A stretch of DNA of 64,000 bases from the NCBI GenBank assembly GCA_950295325.1, contig OX485803.1:44719554-44783553 (forward strand), given 5' to 3'. The position numbers were made by a program, and so were the translations under genes. Positions within the stretch are counted from its first letter, which is position 1. Each line of letters starts with the position of its first letter. This stretch comes from Polytrichum commune. Lineage: Eukaryota > Streptophyta > Polytrichopsida > Polytrichales > Polytrichaceae. Below are positions 1 to 13,189 of this stretch, piece after piece. The notes below the pieces were generated by a model. The model was not told where the DNA came from. It saw only the letters and a list, made by a program, of their open reading frames with translations, and ran no database searches.

Positions 1-1
1 G

Positions 2-349
2 GGAGCTAACGAATCGACCAAGGAACTGCAGAGTAGAAGATATTCAAAGGGGAGCAGGAGAGGGTCTTGGAATTCTAGGAGGCGCTACATAAGCTGGTTG
101 TTTGGGGCTGGGAAGAGTAAGGTGGGAGACTGGGTGAATGATCACAACAAGCAAATTATAGGGGACAAACAAGTAGGTGAGGGAGAGGGTGCGCAAAAAG
201 GCAGCACGATACAAGAGACAACTAAGGGCGAGGAGATGAACTCCTGGTCGAAGCTCGCTCAATGCTACTTGACTCAGCGAGTGAGAGGTTGTATTGTGGT
301 GCCTTGGACCGGCAATGGCGCTGAGGAAATCACGACCCCCTTCACATGA
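2..349 (+). CDS. Partial open frame at the left edge, unidentified, probably a mobile-element relic
   Basis: The frame is open from base 2 to a TGA at 347-349 (about 115 residues), so it could continue from outside the window. The first internal Met is at 98. The product is hydrophilic, rich in Lys, Arg, Gly and Glu, with no membrane segment and no motif I recognise. Its stop overlaps the ATG (346-348) of another short frame that runs to 480 in a different phase. Such a join is common in decayed polyprotein genes. The strand is purine-rich here, which by itself lowers the number of stops. This may be a fragment of a transposon gene; a host exon cannot be excluded. Confidence 0.2.
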   Translation, partial: GANESTKELQSRRYSKGSRRGSWNSRRRYISWLFGAGKSKVGDWVNDHNKQIIGDKQVGEGEGAQKGSTIQETTKGEEMNSWSKLAQCYLTQRVRGCIVVPWTGNGAEEITTPFT

Positions 350-1636
350 ATTCACTGGGAACTTTGAGCATTCAGCTAGCAGGAGCAATTGCTACCAACT
401 CTGAAGGGAAGGCCTGGTTCAACCACAGAGGATTCAACACCGAATGCAGGCAGCTGCAAATTAGCACCAGAGTCGGATGAGGCCGACAACAAGTGATTGG
501 TCGCCGAAGACAAAGAGTTGTGGATTAGTTGAAAACAGGGGAAGGAGTTTAGGCTCAGCAGGGTGTGAAAAAGGTTAATGCCGGTAAAGAAGTCAAACTG
601 CCATTAGCCCCGAATTAGTAAATGTGAGGTTGGAGTGTTGGGTAGAATGAATAAGGGAGCATATACACACTAGTTGGGGGATGGGGTGTTGCTCGATACT
701 ATTAGGACATAGCCTAGGATAGCGGATTAGGGCATTGTTGTGGGTTAGAAACTTGAGAAGGAAAGTGGATGTTTGGTGGGTGATGGTGTGTGGTGATGAC
801 TACAAGGAAGTGGAGTATTTCTAAATACTTGGCACCTTATGTTATTTAAATAAAGAATTGTGTGTTCAACATTTGCACTGCTAGAGGGTTGGAAGCCTCA
901 GTTTAAGTGTTAAGGGAATTCAATCAAGTACATGTGGGCCAAAGGCTCCTACCTGGACTACCACGCATAAGGGTGGGGGTTTATGGCTGACAATAACCGG
1001 CAATAGGCATTGTGGAACTAGCTTACAATGAGAACAAGGGGCTATGGCCGTTTGAAGGCAATTGCAACCACCTTCTCCTCCCTCATTGATAAGAAGGAGG
1101 CCGGCTATTGCCCAAGCAAGTTATTTACTATTGTAGAATCATACGTAGTCTCAACTTAGGAGCAATAGGCTTGTAGAAAGTTTTAGCACTCAGAGATTAA
1201 GGTTGAACACTTAGCGATGGGCAATGCCAAGCAAGAGGCTAGCGGAAGTAGACAATATGAAGTGAGTGAAATGTAATAAAGAGCCGAGTGATTCGGTCTC
1301 TTAGTTAACTTCGAAATTTGACAGTGAGAAGTAAATAGTCTGCTAAATGCAATTGCTATGATGTTATTGAAGTGGAATTCTGATTGTTGTGGATTGATAC
1401 ATGTGAATGAAAGAAACGTCTTGTGTGATTTCTAGCAATAGCTGTGAGCGTTGGAATAGGCAACTAATTCGCCAAGAGGGCAAAACACTTTGAGGGTGAT
1501 GTCTGAGAGTTAACAATGGTCAGAGTCGGAATATGGCCATAAGCATGTGAGGGCTAATTGCCGAGGGAGTAAGGATAATGGCCTGAAGAAATGAAGAAGA
1601 AGGAGAGTTAGTGAGGCCATGGGCTTTACAATTGTT

Positions 1637-1670
<34 letters not shown>

Positions 1671-3003
1671 CCAATTGATAGAGCATAGTCTAATAGCCGC
1701 TACTAGACTTTACCTGGCATGAAGCTAATGTCGTCATTGCAGACAAAGGACATACTGAGTAGCATGCCATAAGCTCCAAAAGACAATACCATCTCGAGAA
1801 AGAGATGTTACCTACTAGTGTAAGACATTACCAAAGGCAATTCAATTTGAACTTAAAATAGACTAAGGCTTTAATCAAGGAATACAACATAGTTGTTGAT
1901 GCATTGTTTATACGTGATCTTGTAGATATTTGTGGTGAGAAGTTGCCAGATAAGTTGAAGAGGAAGATGGTGATTACAGTTTTGGAAGACATGTTGAATG
2001 ACTGTAAGTCAAACTAAGAGGAGTTAATTTGAGATTATCACAAAGCATAATTTATGACATTTAAAGACGATGTGACATTCTAAAGACATTACCCTAAATA
2101 CTGTCTGGACAAATTGCCATTGACTACTTGCCAAGCTCTTGAGCTTCACGACGGAAATAGGTGGAGACATAGAGTAATAGAATAGTCCCTAAAGATAGGA
2201 CAGAATCACACACTACCATGAAAGCACAATGAACCATAAGAGTGGAGAGTAAGTATAATAAAGAAGAAGTGATAAAGGAAAGGTTTTAGATTGTTATTAT
2301 AATCCTTAAACCAATGTGACATTAATCCTCATAGACACTATCTCAGTCTTCTTGGAGACTTAGTTCCCTGGGTTGTTGTTTTAAGTCATAGCAAAAACCT
2401 AACTACAATTTCTTCTCAATATTTCTCATTAAATATTATATGTGTGTCAGTGGCTATAAGTTTCCATCTCGTCGTGGGATTGTAATATAATGGTCTTGTG
2501 AGAACAATAGTTTGAGTATCACAATTGTCTTTGGTAACCATTGGCCAATGCATCTTTGAATAAAACAATACTTTCATTAATTAGTCAATATTAATTCCAA
2601 TACAAGACTAATTGTTTATTTCATAATTCCAAGATTTAATCAATACTCACAACTTATGCAACTAACACGATTATCATAGTCAAGCTATAGTCTTGATTGC
2701 CCTGCACAACCTGCAACAACAACAACCATGATAACTGTAGTTAGTTTTTTCATCCAGGGTTCCAGCTCAAAAAACACCCAGGGAAGACTAAATGAGTGTC
2801 AGATGTATCTTTAGTTTGTCACGATAAGGTCGATTGATAGTTCAAAAGGGTGATGGATTGAGTTTGACACTTAATTATCACAATTAATCCATTCTCATGT
2901 GACTTGACTTGTCACATACTTACCATAAATAAATTTATTCATTACTCAAACAATGACACCTTTCTATACTTGTAAAAATTAGGAATTAGGGAATTTTGAT
3001 AAA
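350..3003. other. Gene-free stretch with decayed coding-like scraps
   Basis: No long frame survives. A (GA)n microsatellite lies at 1641-1669. A frame of about 50 codons at 1862-2016 (plus strand) has coding-like composition with charged and hydrophobic residues alternating, but I recognise no family. The stretch looks like an old mobile element broken by stops and indels; this is inferred from composition only. Confidence 0.35.
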
Positions 3004-3260
3004 AGTCTAGTTACAAGTGACAGAAACCACGAACCGGGAACGAAGAGAGAAGCGTCTGAAGCGGACCGGGTCAGAACAGTAACAGTCTAGTGCCAAGTCA
3101 CAAGTAAACGTCTAGTACCCAGTTCCAAGTAAGCGTCTAGTCACAAGTATCCAGAGAAACGTCTAGTAACCCCGAGAGAAACGTCTAGTAACAGTGCCCA
3201 GTAACTAGTAACCAGTAGCGAGTAACAGTCTTAGTGTCATAGAGAATCGTCTAGTCACAC
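3004..3260. repeat. Cluster of short CGTCTAGT-type direct repeats
   Basis: The octamer CGTCTAGT or a one-base variant (AGTCTAGT, CGTCTGAA) recurs about eight times within some 250 bases, separated by variable spacers rich in AGTAAC and CAAGT. The spacing is irregular, so this is not a simple tandem array. It could be a degenerate minisatellite or a cluster of binding sites inside a retroelement leader. No function can be assigned. Confidence 0.55.
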
Positions 3261-6200
3261 CAGCAATGGAGAGAGGATAGGTTTTATACTTACCTTTCCT
3301 GGCTACCCCAGTCGATATGGGATATGTGGACGCCTCGCTTCTTCACGACAACTTCTTCCACCAAACTCTCCCGCACTCGTTCCACGTGCCGCTGATCTTC
3401 ACGATTCTTCTTACCCGCGGAAATCTCTTCATGTCTGAATTCAATTTACTTCCTCCGAAATTGAGTAACCAACTCTTGTCTCCTTAATCTCATAAATAAA
3501 TCCCACACAAAGCAGGTTTCATTCTCTCGCCACAAGTCGCTTTTCGCACTTCAATGCTCCACCTTCTCGGCCTTTTCATATCCTCCGAGAGCTCGCAGTT
3601 GCAGCAATCAACTTCGGAACTAATTGAATTCTCTCAAACTGATCGTTTCTGCAAGAATTATTCCTGATTGCAATCTCTCCCACACTCTAACTTTACTCTA
3701 CCCTCAACTACGAGGTCTCGGTCACCCATTAGTAATCAACTTAAGAGGCAACATCTCTCAAGAAATCTCCTTCTCATGATTCAATTCTCATCCCGTAAAG
3801 CTCGGGGTTGAACACTTAGGAGTGACAGTTATTCTGAATGGATTGAAAGAGCTTCAATTCTCCTACATGTTGACGAAGAGGTAAAGACTCATAACTCTCG
3901 TAAGTTATATTTCAAGTAAAGTATTGGAAGCAACAGGCTTCACACCTTGTTATTATGCAATAATTATAATCCAAGAAAATTGATTCACCAAGATCGTTTC
4001 ATCCCATTGCACAAGAATATATTCGCAAAGCCTAAACTCATACTCCGATTCCAACAATTAAAGATTCTCCATACTTATCGTCCCTTCAGAAGTATTACAG
4101 GAGGACACTATACTGTATGGACTACTCTTTCTCTCTCTTCCCGAGAGGATTATGAAAGCTTCTCTCACTGAATTCACACAATTGAATGATGCAATTATCC
4201 AGAGTGAGATTTCACATTCCACCTTAGAAATTATAACCGGGAATAAGAATATTGAAAATGAGACACATTAACTGCTTCACACAGTTTCACCCCTGTCATA
4301 CACGATTACGTTGGTCAAGGCACACCTGGGGAAGTAAAACTTCATTGATTCAAGTCAGGACATCTCCTCCCCAAGAATTTACTGGACTGAGAGTTCCATA
4401 TGTAAGTTCTATGACTTGTTTTCCCCCATGAGTTTAAGATCACACCCCAAAGAATTTACTTCTCTTCACGAGAGTAGTAGATTACAATTATTTCCTGGAT
4501 TCTTCCCGAACCAAGGGCTTTCACTTTCCACACGTCAACTTCGTGTCTTAGAATTCAGAACCTTAAGAGATTGTCCAAGAAACTCTGTACTAGACGGTTT
4601 ACAATGCAAACATAAAACATATACTCTTCCGTTCAAGAGTTTCACACTCCTGAATCAAATTCCACATCGACCACACTGATCACACTTCCCACTTCCACAA
4701 ACAACTTATACACAATGCATATAGCTGAATTTACAATCTGATATATTCAAAAAGTATGATTTACAATGAAACTTAAGGGTTTCACACCCAGTCATTGGGA
4801 GAGACTACAAAATCACTCTCTTCACGAGAGGAAGGTCCAAAAAACTCAAGTTCTCTCTCTCTTCTGTCCTCTTCCTCCTCCTTCTTATCTTCCTGTCCCG
4901 AAAGGTGGTGACTGCCTCTAGCTAGGATACCAAGTGCTTCTTTTAATTGTCACATGTGAATTTCATGACTCCTAATATCTTTTATACTACGGGCAGCTAA
5001 GTAATATTCTACCACACTTGCCTGTTTCCATTCCTGAGTGACTAATCACCTAGTTTATCACTGTTCTGTGAGTCTTGAGTGTAATTTGTCACTCACCTAC
5101 CCTTCAAAGTCAAAAATCACCTATCCTATCCAAAAAATGGTATCACAATAACACACAAGACAATAATTGATCTCGTTAATTTACACATTATACTTAAAGA
5201 TAAAATCTCTAGACTATGTAACCATATAGAAACTCTAATTGAATTTAGGACAACTTATGCCTTAATCTCCTTGTTAATCCAAAGTTCCTCCTAACTTAAG
5301 TTCACTTAATCAATCTTAATTTCTCAAATCCACCGTTAATCAACTACTCAAAGTCTTTTCCTCATCACATCACTTGATTGGGGGTTCTCTCATTAGACTG
5401 GCTAAGATTTTACTTCTACCATCCTATAGTATTCACTCCAACTATAATCGTAGGTAAACTCTACAACTTATCTTCTTCTTTTCTTCCAATTCACTTTGTC
5501 TCTCACAAGCTCAACAATTGTTAATCGTTTCACTCACAGATTGACCCTTGACCTTATGGCTATTTCACTCAGACTATGCCTATCACAAGTTCTTAGTTCC
5601 TCTCGCGGCTTCCTTCCCAGACAACACTCTTTATTGACGCTCAACAATACTCTTCGTTTATCGTATATTTCAGTAGATGATTACTTTACTTCCTCACAAT
5701 TTGTCACTTCAGATGTTATGCCTCTCAAGATGTTACCATATTATAGTTTCACTATGTTCCCTCTCTCATAACGATCCCTCTGTTACTCTGGGTCAATAGT
5801 TCGGATTCTTCCGCTTAATTTATTTAGGTTAATCCTCTTTGTTCTCTCGCTTCTACATGCTGAACTTCAAAAGGGTTGTAACACTTGGACAATTGTTACA
5901 CAATATTCAATGTCTTGAGGCAATAGTCTTTGCTTTTGAATTCACTCGTTGATCTCTCATATGTTCTCACTCCTTCCTCTTGCGTTCTGTCCTTCAAGAT
6001 TTACTTCTCTTTCACAATTTCATAATTTCTTGTCTTCTCTGAGACTGTTCAATTCTCTATCCACATTGTTTTACCCGTATCCACTCTCAAACACTCACCC
6101 TTGCAATTGTGACCCACTCAATTTCTCTCACACTACAACCTTTGTCAATAGCAATCATCTCAATGAACGATGGTTTTCCAATCTTGCTATCATGTAATAA

Positions 6201-6774
6201 AAAAATAGAATATAGTTCAACCACACTCGGCCATTCAATGTAGCTTAGAATTAAGATTAACAATGTACTTCAAGAGGATCAGTAATCCCGCAATCACTGC
6301 GGTGATTATCCAGTTACAGAATAAAGTTTAACTATAGCCTTGCCCACTATGAATATTGAGGGAGACAACACTGCTTAGTTTCACTCTATGCTCAAGCCGC
6401 CTACAAAATGCCTGCCTATCTCCCTCCCACCAGCCCTCTTAGGTCGGCAGGGAAGACAATAATTATCGCAACCAACTATAAGCACCTAAGCCCACGCTAA
6501 GTTATAACTATCTTCCTAGCCTATAGTTATCTATTTTCATTCATTTGGGTGCTACTTCATCCACCCACTACCTAGCTGCCCATAGTTAAACTATTCGGCC
6601 AAAAATCCGGCTCACAAAAGTGTAATATTATAACATTAGAATATTACTACTATGTAACACTAAGACATTGCAACATTAAAATTTACAATAGGTAAGGCAC
6701 CCCTAGGCGGTTCTTGAGGCGGTAGCTTTTGCACAGCCTAACTTCAATGGCGTTTGAAGGAGGTTGTACACAAG
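3261..6774. other. Gene-free, pyrimidine-rich plus strand
   Basis: The plus strand is strongly C/T-rich with many short CTCTCT runs and recurring 'TTCACGAGAG' or 'TCCCGAGAGG' words (for example near 4137, 4460 and 4820). Frames of 60-90 codons occur on the plus strand but are low in complexity and share no motif with known proteins; I treat them as chance. About 6,600-6,690 is AT-rich with repeated 'AACATTA' words. I see no gene. Confidence 0.4.
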
Positions 6775-7152
6775 CCCGGGGGGTGCACTCCATTATCAAG
6801 TTGAACACAACATGTGAACAAAAAAAATCTCCTTTATCTAAGTTGCATCATCAAAATGGGTCAAATTTTTATCAATATTTTTTCTTGAGTAGATATACAT
6901 GGTATCTATTACATAGTAAAAAATGGCAACCAAATTTGATGATAGTATATATATATATATATATATATTACATACCGTTTCTAACTAGAATGACACATAA
7001 TTGAACTAAATAAAATAAAATAAAATAAAATAAAAAATAATCAATGGTTATATATATGTAGAAAAAATATCATAAAAATTTTAATTTATTTTATGACATA
7101 TAATATAGGGGTAGCAAACTTTGTTCGCATGTGTGAGGGTGCACTCGCTGGG
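6775..7152. mobile_element. hAT-type MITE, copy A
   Basis: The 378-bp element has inverted ends beginning CCCGGGGGGTGCACTCC on the left and, read in reverse, CCCAGCGAGTGCACC on the right; the right end has lost about 16 bases of the arm. It is flanked by TACACAAG and CACACAAG, a 7/8 match to the 8-bp target duplication expected of hAT elements. It is homologous in inverted orientation to the copy at 15,998-16,405. It carries an (AT)n run at 6945-6968 and an (AAAAT)n run near 7008-7035. No transposase is encoded, so it is non-autonomous. Confidence 0.72.
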
Positions 7153-7208
7153 CACACAAGGAGGCTCAAAACACACATCCATCACGCAAGAAGAAATGCA
7201 TCAACAAT

Positions 7209-7769
7209 CACGGGTAGGTCACTTAGTGCATTTTAAAAACGACGTGCGGCATAATATAGAGAGGATTAAAATCATTTGAAATAAAAATTATAAAGGAATT
7301 CCAAATAATGAAGGGGCCATTAAATGTAGACAATCCCATTATAAGTAAGTTGGATGGACATAAAATGTGGGCCATTATTTTTTTGTAAAATTAATATAGG
7401 GGTTGAAGATAAGGATCCTAGAAGGTATGTTTAGTATGTTTGCTATGGTCTCCTATGTGTTTTCTTCATAACTTTGTTTGCAATGATATTACTGTTTGCA
7501 CCCTTCTTTGTTTCCATGGTTTCCCTTAACACTCGTCAATGAGTTAGGAAGTAGATTAGCTTTTATTACTTAAAAGGAATATAGAGTACAAAAAATTGCA
7601 GTGACTTGGACAATATAAGTAATGGAAGGGTGCAAACAAATGGGCCATTTTTGAAATTTAAGTAATTATAGGGAGGCTTTATTTCAGCCCTTGAAGGTAA
7701 ATAGCCCCAAAACAAAAAACCGCCAGCCGCACGTGGTGCACAAAAATGCCTTAGAGTGACCTACCCGTG
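7209..7769. mobile_element. hAT-type MITE, copy D, perfect 8-bp target duplication
   Basis: The 561-bp element begins CACGGGTAGGTCACTTAG and its right end, read in reverse, begins CACGGGTAGGTCACTCTA. The inverted similarity continues, less perfectly, to an ACGTGCGGC word about 40 bases in. The flanks are identical octamers, TCAACAAT at 7201-7208 and again at 7770-7777, which is the hAT signature. It is AT-rich with no coding potential. It shares the terminal CACGGGnAGGTCACT motif with the elements at 14,982 and 15,998 and so probably used the same transposase. Confidence 0.85.
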
Positions 7770-7777
7770 TCAACAAT

Positions 7778-9215
7778 CCACAATTATAGATTGCACTTGC
7801 TCGCATCGCTTACCATTTACATGCATATTCTTAGCCTACAATATTCAGTTTCAAGAGATCCTTTCAACCACACAACTCTATCCTAAAACCCTACTTTTAA
7901 CATCTTGTAAGGCTAAACTAACCTATTCTACAAATCTTTACTCCAAACACGCATGTGAAGCAACGCACACGGACATGTATGCATCAAAATGACTACAATG
8001 GAGTGGCCATGATGAGTACAAACATGAACAACACAAGATATAGACAAACCCGAGTCCCTTAAAAGAAGAACGGCGCCGAAGACAACACAATGCCTACACT
8101 TCAACCGCACCACGTTTTGACAAGAGCTAGGCGCCTCTACACAACGTCACACCACCATCGCCCCGGTAACATTTCCGTACCCATCTCCTATCATAACCCC
8201 ACTCAAACTTCACAAAGTATCATATGGGTCACAACAAACACAAAGCATTAGTTTCTCAAATACTTTACAAACCAACATCTTTGTTATTCACCCACAAAGC
8301 TATGCTCTAGATACCAACCCACAAAGCAGAAATCACAAGCTCACTTCACAAAGCAAACCCTAAATCGCCAAAAGCAGGAGAGACTGGCCCTTGGTTACAA
8401 AGAAGCTCTCTCATGCCCCAATCACACCAAAATTTCCTTGAGGTTCCAATTGTGAAATTGATGGAGATTATGTTCAGAAATAGATGTTGGCCCATCACTT
8501 TTCACACTATTATAGCCAGAAATGTTGTTAGATGGTGTATGAATTGGCCGGTGTAATCAACCCCTCAGTTCTCTCCAGCATACGTCGGCCGACCCTAGCA
8601 TTCCCCTAACAAATTTATTTTTAAAAAAATTAGAAAAAAAATTAGAAAAAACACCAAGGAAACATGTTGAGAAGACTTGAAAGGTGATTTTTTATATCAT
8701 TTAGATGTCATAGATAAGTTTTATTAAGACAATCGCATGATTATTTCAAGCTATTTTGGGTTTGAACTCGCAATTGCATGATGATTCGTAGGGTAAAGAC
8801 TTACAAACTCTCACAATTGTGGTTGTCTCTCAATTCATATTATTCACCCAAACAACAATATGGCAGTGAATTCATTTTAATTGGACCAAGCGCAGTGCAC
8901 AAGCATAGGCACAAGCAATGTCAATAGCCTTGTGTAAAGTATCCCAATCTAGTCTTTTTACCAAAGACAAGAGCACTTTAGTACAATCAATAATCTCATG
9001 CTAATTAAATATTTTTAATCTAATCTTAAAAAGGTAGTGTAGTCATCCTTCCAGGATTATCAATTTTCCATTATTAATTATTGATTAGTTGCATTGTCCG
9101 ACAATGGTCCTTTACCTAGTTTTGGCCAAAGTAACTATAGTATCCATGAAATGCGAGAATAGGCCAAACCGCATATGCAAGTTAAAGAGTCATGACAGGA
9201 TTCACTAATTTATTC

Positions 9216-9216
<1 letters not shown>
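7778..9216. other. Gene-free stretch
   Basis: It contains AT-rich sequence with short chance frames on both strands. No conserved protein, RNA gene or clear repeat boundary was seen. Confidence 0.4.
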
Positions 9217-9254
<38 letters not shown>

Positions 9255-9272
9255 GTGTGTGTGTGTGTGTGT
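9217..9272. repeat. Compound (AT)n-(TG)n microsatellite
   Basis: An uninterrupted AT run of about 34 bases is followed directly by a TG run of about 20 bases. Confidence 0.95.
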
Positions 9273-11230
9273 AATTTATTTTTCATTCTAACTCTTTTGC
9301 CTACTAATCATTGGAATGTTTCTCCCATTTATATTTTAAGATGATTTTCTAATGAGTTCAATCACCATACCTTGGCTAATTCACAGTTACCACTCTAGCA
9401 TTTTAGAGTGTTAATCACTTTAATACATCCAATGAGAGCATAGTACTTACTGGAATTCCAACCTTCAAATCCTCTTGCCTTCTCAGCCTTTTCGCAGCCA
9501 ATGATATTAGACCCTTGTCTGTTCAAGTTCTTGGTCCTATCAATAGTCACCAAAAATAACCAAGGTCCCAAGCATGCACGTGCCTATTGTCTCTTGGCTT
9601 CCAAGGCATTCAACTCCACTTGATTTTCTATTGGTTTTGCACTCAGACTACATTACTCGAATTCAACAAGACCATAGTCTTTACGAAGTCAATTTCCTCA
9701 TATTCTCCAGTCAATCCTCCTTTAATTAGCATGCATGGTTTAATGTTCAGATTATTTAATTTGATTTCCACATTACTTAACAATAAGATTATATAATGTT
9801 CTCAATTAATTCTCCCTGCATCTTAGTAATTATCAAGGATTCTTATAATGAAAAAAAATCCATATCAATTTTCCCTCCATTTGTCATTCTATATGATTTG
9901 CACTCTATCAAAGAATCAAACATTTTCCTCTAAGATATGAGACTATGATGACATCAAAGGTCGATTGACTTGGAGAAAATTATCCTCCGATCGACCATAA
10001 ATCCAATTACGCTCCAAATACACTCTGTGGCCTTTTCTTAATTGATTGAGTCCTATCAATAATTCACTTCACATAATTCTTTATTAAATCCTTTTGTATT
10101 AAAGACCATTGACTTCATGTTTCTCCCAACATACGCAACAATATCTCTAAGTCTCTCACACCATAAATAAGACGATTGATTCAACCTCTCTGCATAGAAA
10201 TCGGACCAACTCACTACATAGTTAACAGGCCATCAACTTGCACATAGAAGTTGTTACACAATTTCAAGAAGACTCACTCCAAAGTAAAGTTCTCAATCGT
10301 ACACAAAAACAATCAAACAATGGACTGGAGAATCACTCTCCATCCAATAAAAATTGCTAGCCTTCACAAAATAGGGTGCATTTCATTCACAAAGGATCAA
10401 TCTTTGATGCTAATATTATCATAATTATTTGCTTTTACAAGTCAATTGTCATTCCATCATAGGTTCAAAGTAGATAAAATTATGGTCTAAGACTCTTTCT
10501 TGAGAAATCCACTGCCTATACATAGCAACAACAAGGCGTGTGCTAATTTTGGATGGTGGGGACTATTTCTTCATATCTCCTAGTCTATGGCCTGATTAAT
10601 CACTTGCTAAATAAATGTCTTGATTCAATTGGCCCAATTTCACATTTTTTTCTAATTGAAGAAAAATTATCCACACATACTAATACTACACATGGATGCA
10701 GGAAAACCTCCTCCCCTCCTTTAAAAAGAAATTTTGCTAGCAACACTCCATAAAGTTTGGCTCTCACAGACCAATGGCAAACCACAATTCCAAAAAAAAA
10801 TCCTCAAAAGGCCTTCACTTCCTGCAAAATAGAACCACCAAGAAGAACACACACAAAGTTCACCACCACCATATGTCACCTTACCACTGCCAACTTGTGA
10901 GCCCAAAATTGATGCCCACATTGGTTTTTAACACTTGTAAAACATTACAAGTGGTGTTTTGGTGATTTATGATTATTCACAAAAATATAAAAAGAGTGAA
11001 GCTTGAAGAAAGCTTAGTTTGAAGCATTAGGCTTTTGTGGAATGGATTTAAGTAGGAGAAGGACAAACCTTGGTAAAGTGTGGTAGGTAGAAAGCCAAGG
11101 TTAGTTAAATGTTTGAATTAGGATCCTTGTTGATCATTTGAGGGAGGAAGGCTTAGGAGATAGGATAAGAGCCTACAAAGTAGGAGGAAATCTCGAGGGC
11201 TTATCGTGAGCCTTGAGGGTGCTCACCCCC
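9273..11230. other. Gene-free stretch
   Basis: AT-rich with only short scattered frames. The two overlapping minus-strand frames near 10,600-10,920 are not conserved in any way I can see. No RNA gene was recognised. Confidence 0.4.
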
Positions 11231-11240
11231 TCAAACTCAC

Positions 11241-11248
11241 TATATAAT
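11241..11248 (+). promoter_or_regulatory. Possible TATA box of a retroelement-like promoter
   Basis: The word TATATAAT lies in a pyrimidine-rich context (CTCAC before it, CCCTCATTC after it). The next 60 bases are strongly C/T-rich, as in many plant LTR promoters. A gypsy reverse transcriptase relic on the same strand lies 3.1 kb downstream, so this may be part of an old LTR. No matching LTR pair was found, so the call is tentative. Confidence 0.25.
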
Positions 11249-11540
11249 CCCTCATTCTTCCCTCACTCATCTCTCTTTCCTTCGTGCTCCTTGGCACTCC
11301 ACGTGTTATAAGTGTGGGTGCGTGGGAAGCAAGATAGGAGCACGTGTGTGTGCATGGATGTAAGGTTAGGAGCCAAGGCTAGTTGGCCTTGAAGAGGGCT
11401 TGACCTCTTGTTAGTAATAGTTGGGCGTAAATGATTTAAAGTTCAATTTATGGCTTTGTTTGAATACTTGGATTTACATTGATTAGCCTTATACTTATGC
11501 GTATGTGCAAAATCTCTTATTGGAGCATTTAGTTTTGTTG

Positions 11541-11972
11541 GACTTCATATGAATTTTTGAGAGCCAAAAAACCGAGACTATGTCCAAACTTCCAAAAACT
11601 AGTGAAAAAATGTAGATTCAAAGGGAACAGCGTAGAATTGCAACCATATACTTTGTGGCAGTAGAAATATTATTGCATATTCATGTAGAGGACTTCATTA
11701 CCTATCCATGGATACCAATAACTCATTTGTTGGACTTCATATGAATTTTTGAGAGCCAAAAAACCGAGACTATGTCCAAACTTCCAAAAACTAGTGAAAA
11801 AGTGTAGATTCAAAGGGAACAGCGTAGAATTGCAACCATATACTTTGTGGCAGTAGAAATATTATTGCATATTCATGTAGAGGACTTCATTATCTATCCA
11901 TGGATACCAAGAACTCATTTTTTGGACTTCATATGAATTTTTGAGAGCCAAAAAACCGAGACTATGTCCAAA
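11541..11972. repeat. Tandem repeat, 192-bp unit, about 2.25 copies
   Basis: Units start at 11,541, 11,733 and 11,925, exactly 192 bases apart, each opening with GACTTCATATGAATTTTTG. The first two copies differ at only a few positions. The third breaks off after about 48 bases. The near-identity implies recent duplication. Confidence 0.93.
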
Positions 11973-12239
11973 CTTCGAAACTTCGATATTAAGGAGTGTA
12001 AGAAGACATAGTATAGACTTGGCTAAGTTGCGTATATTCCAACGATAGATTGGAATCATACATTGTGTTACAAAGAGAGAAATCTCTACATGTCATTATA
12101 AACTTCTCCATTCGGGCTAGGACGAAATTGAAGGGTAGAGGCTTTTTGGTGACACAACTCCAAATTGCCTCATGAAGAAATTGATTCCCGAGCCATGGCA
12201 ACAAGGAGGTCCACCAAATTCTACAAAATGAACCCCTAA

Positions 12240-12770
12240 ATTTGACACTCCAAAAAAGAAAGAAAGAAAGAAAGACAAATGAAACGGTTAGCTCTCAACA
12301 CTCCCCAACATACAACAAAAAGCCACACCAGACACCGACAAACTCAACACCACCTATACATGCCAACAAATCCTATGGTCACCCTCTATGTGATACAACA
12401 CACACAACCGGAAATTTTTTTTAAAAAAAAATAACCAAACACCACACTACTCCCCAAAAAATGTTGCACACTCACCTATGCAAAACGAAAAAACAATCAG
12501 CTCCCAATTCCTTCACACCCCTTGCGTACACGCAAAAGACACACACAACCACTACAAATGATATCCTCCAAAATCCAATACCACTATTCACCACACCAAC
12601 ATTCACAAAGAAGCGCCTACCTAAGAAGACAAGCAATAAGCCTCTCTAAAAGCTCCCTGAAATCCACACAACTGCAACAAAACATACTCCAACAACAAGT
12701 CCAGAGATTATTACAACATTGAACAACTCCAAAAACTACACCCCGTCAACATTAGCTTGCATATGGAGAT
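12240..12770. other. C/A-rich, G-poor strand-asymmetric block
   Basis: The plus strand is very low in G over about 500 bases, opening with a (GAAA)n run at 12,256-12,273. The skew removes stops and creates chance frames (12,242-12,424; 12,461-12,649; 12,522-12,722). The composition resembles the leader at 61-62 kb and might mark a second relic of the same element class. I see no gene. Confidence 0.4.
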
Positions 12771-13022
12771 GTAAACTAGGACCAACCCTGAAGCCATCAT
12801 AGTCGCCAATCAGACAAGGAAAAAAACAACACCAATACAACCCAAAGGCAAGTAAGCATGCAAAAAGAAGAAACATACATGCATGATGGGACGCAACAAG
12901 TCAAAGCAATAACCACTCTAGGATAAAATTTCCACCCACCAAACCTCTTGTAATAAAAATGAACTTATAACCAACCTACAATTCACCTATTGAAAATAGG
13001 CATCAAGCCACCCCTACCCACT

Positions 13023-13186
13023 AACACCATATTCAAAATTTTGGGAGATTTCCAGTCTCCCAATTTGATGACAGTTTAGGTGGAGTCGACCTAAAATGTA
13101 CCCAGTGGGTACATTTTAGGTCGACTCAACCTAAACTGTATTTTCCCAAAATCATGGAATTTTCCCAAAATTTTGAATATGGTGTT
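13023..13186. mobile_element. Palindromic MITE, 164 bp, flanked by CACT
   Basis: The ends AACACCATATTCAAAATTTT and the exact reverse complement frame a nearly complete palindrome. The centre is GTACCCAGTGGGTAC, and the inner arms carry TAGGTCGACT-type words. A direct repeat CACT lies immediately outside both ends (13,019-13,022 and 13,187-13,190), a probable 4-bp target duplication (3 bp is also possible). The transcript would fold into one long hairpin. The superfamily is not assigned. Confidence 0.78.
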
Positions 13187-13189
13187 CAC

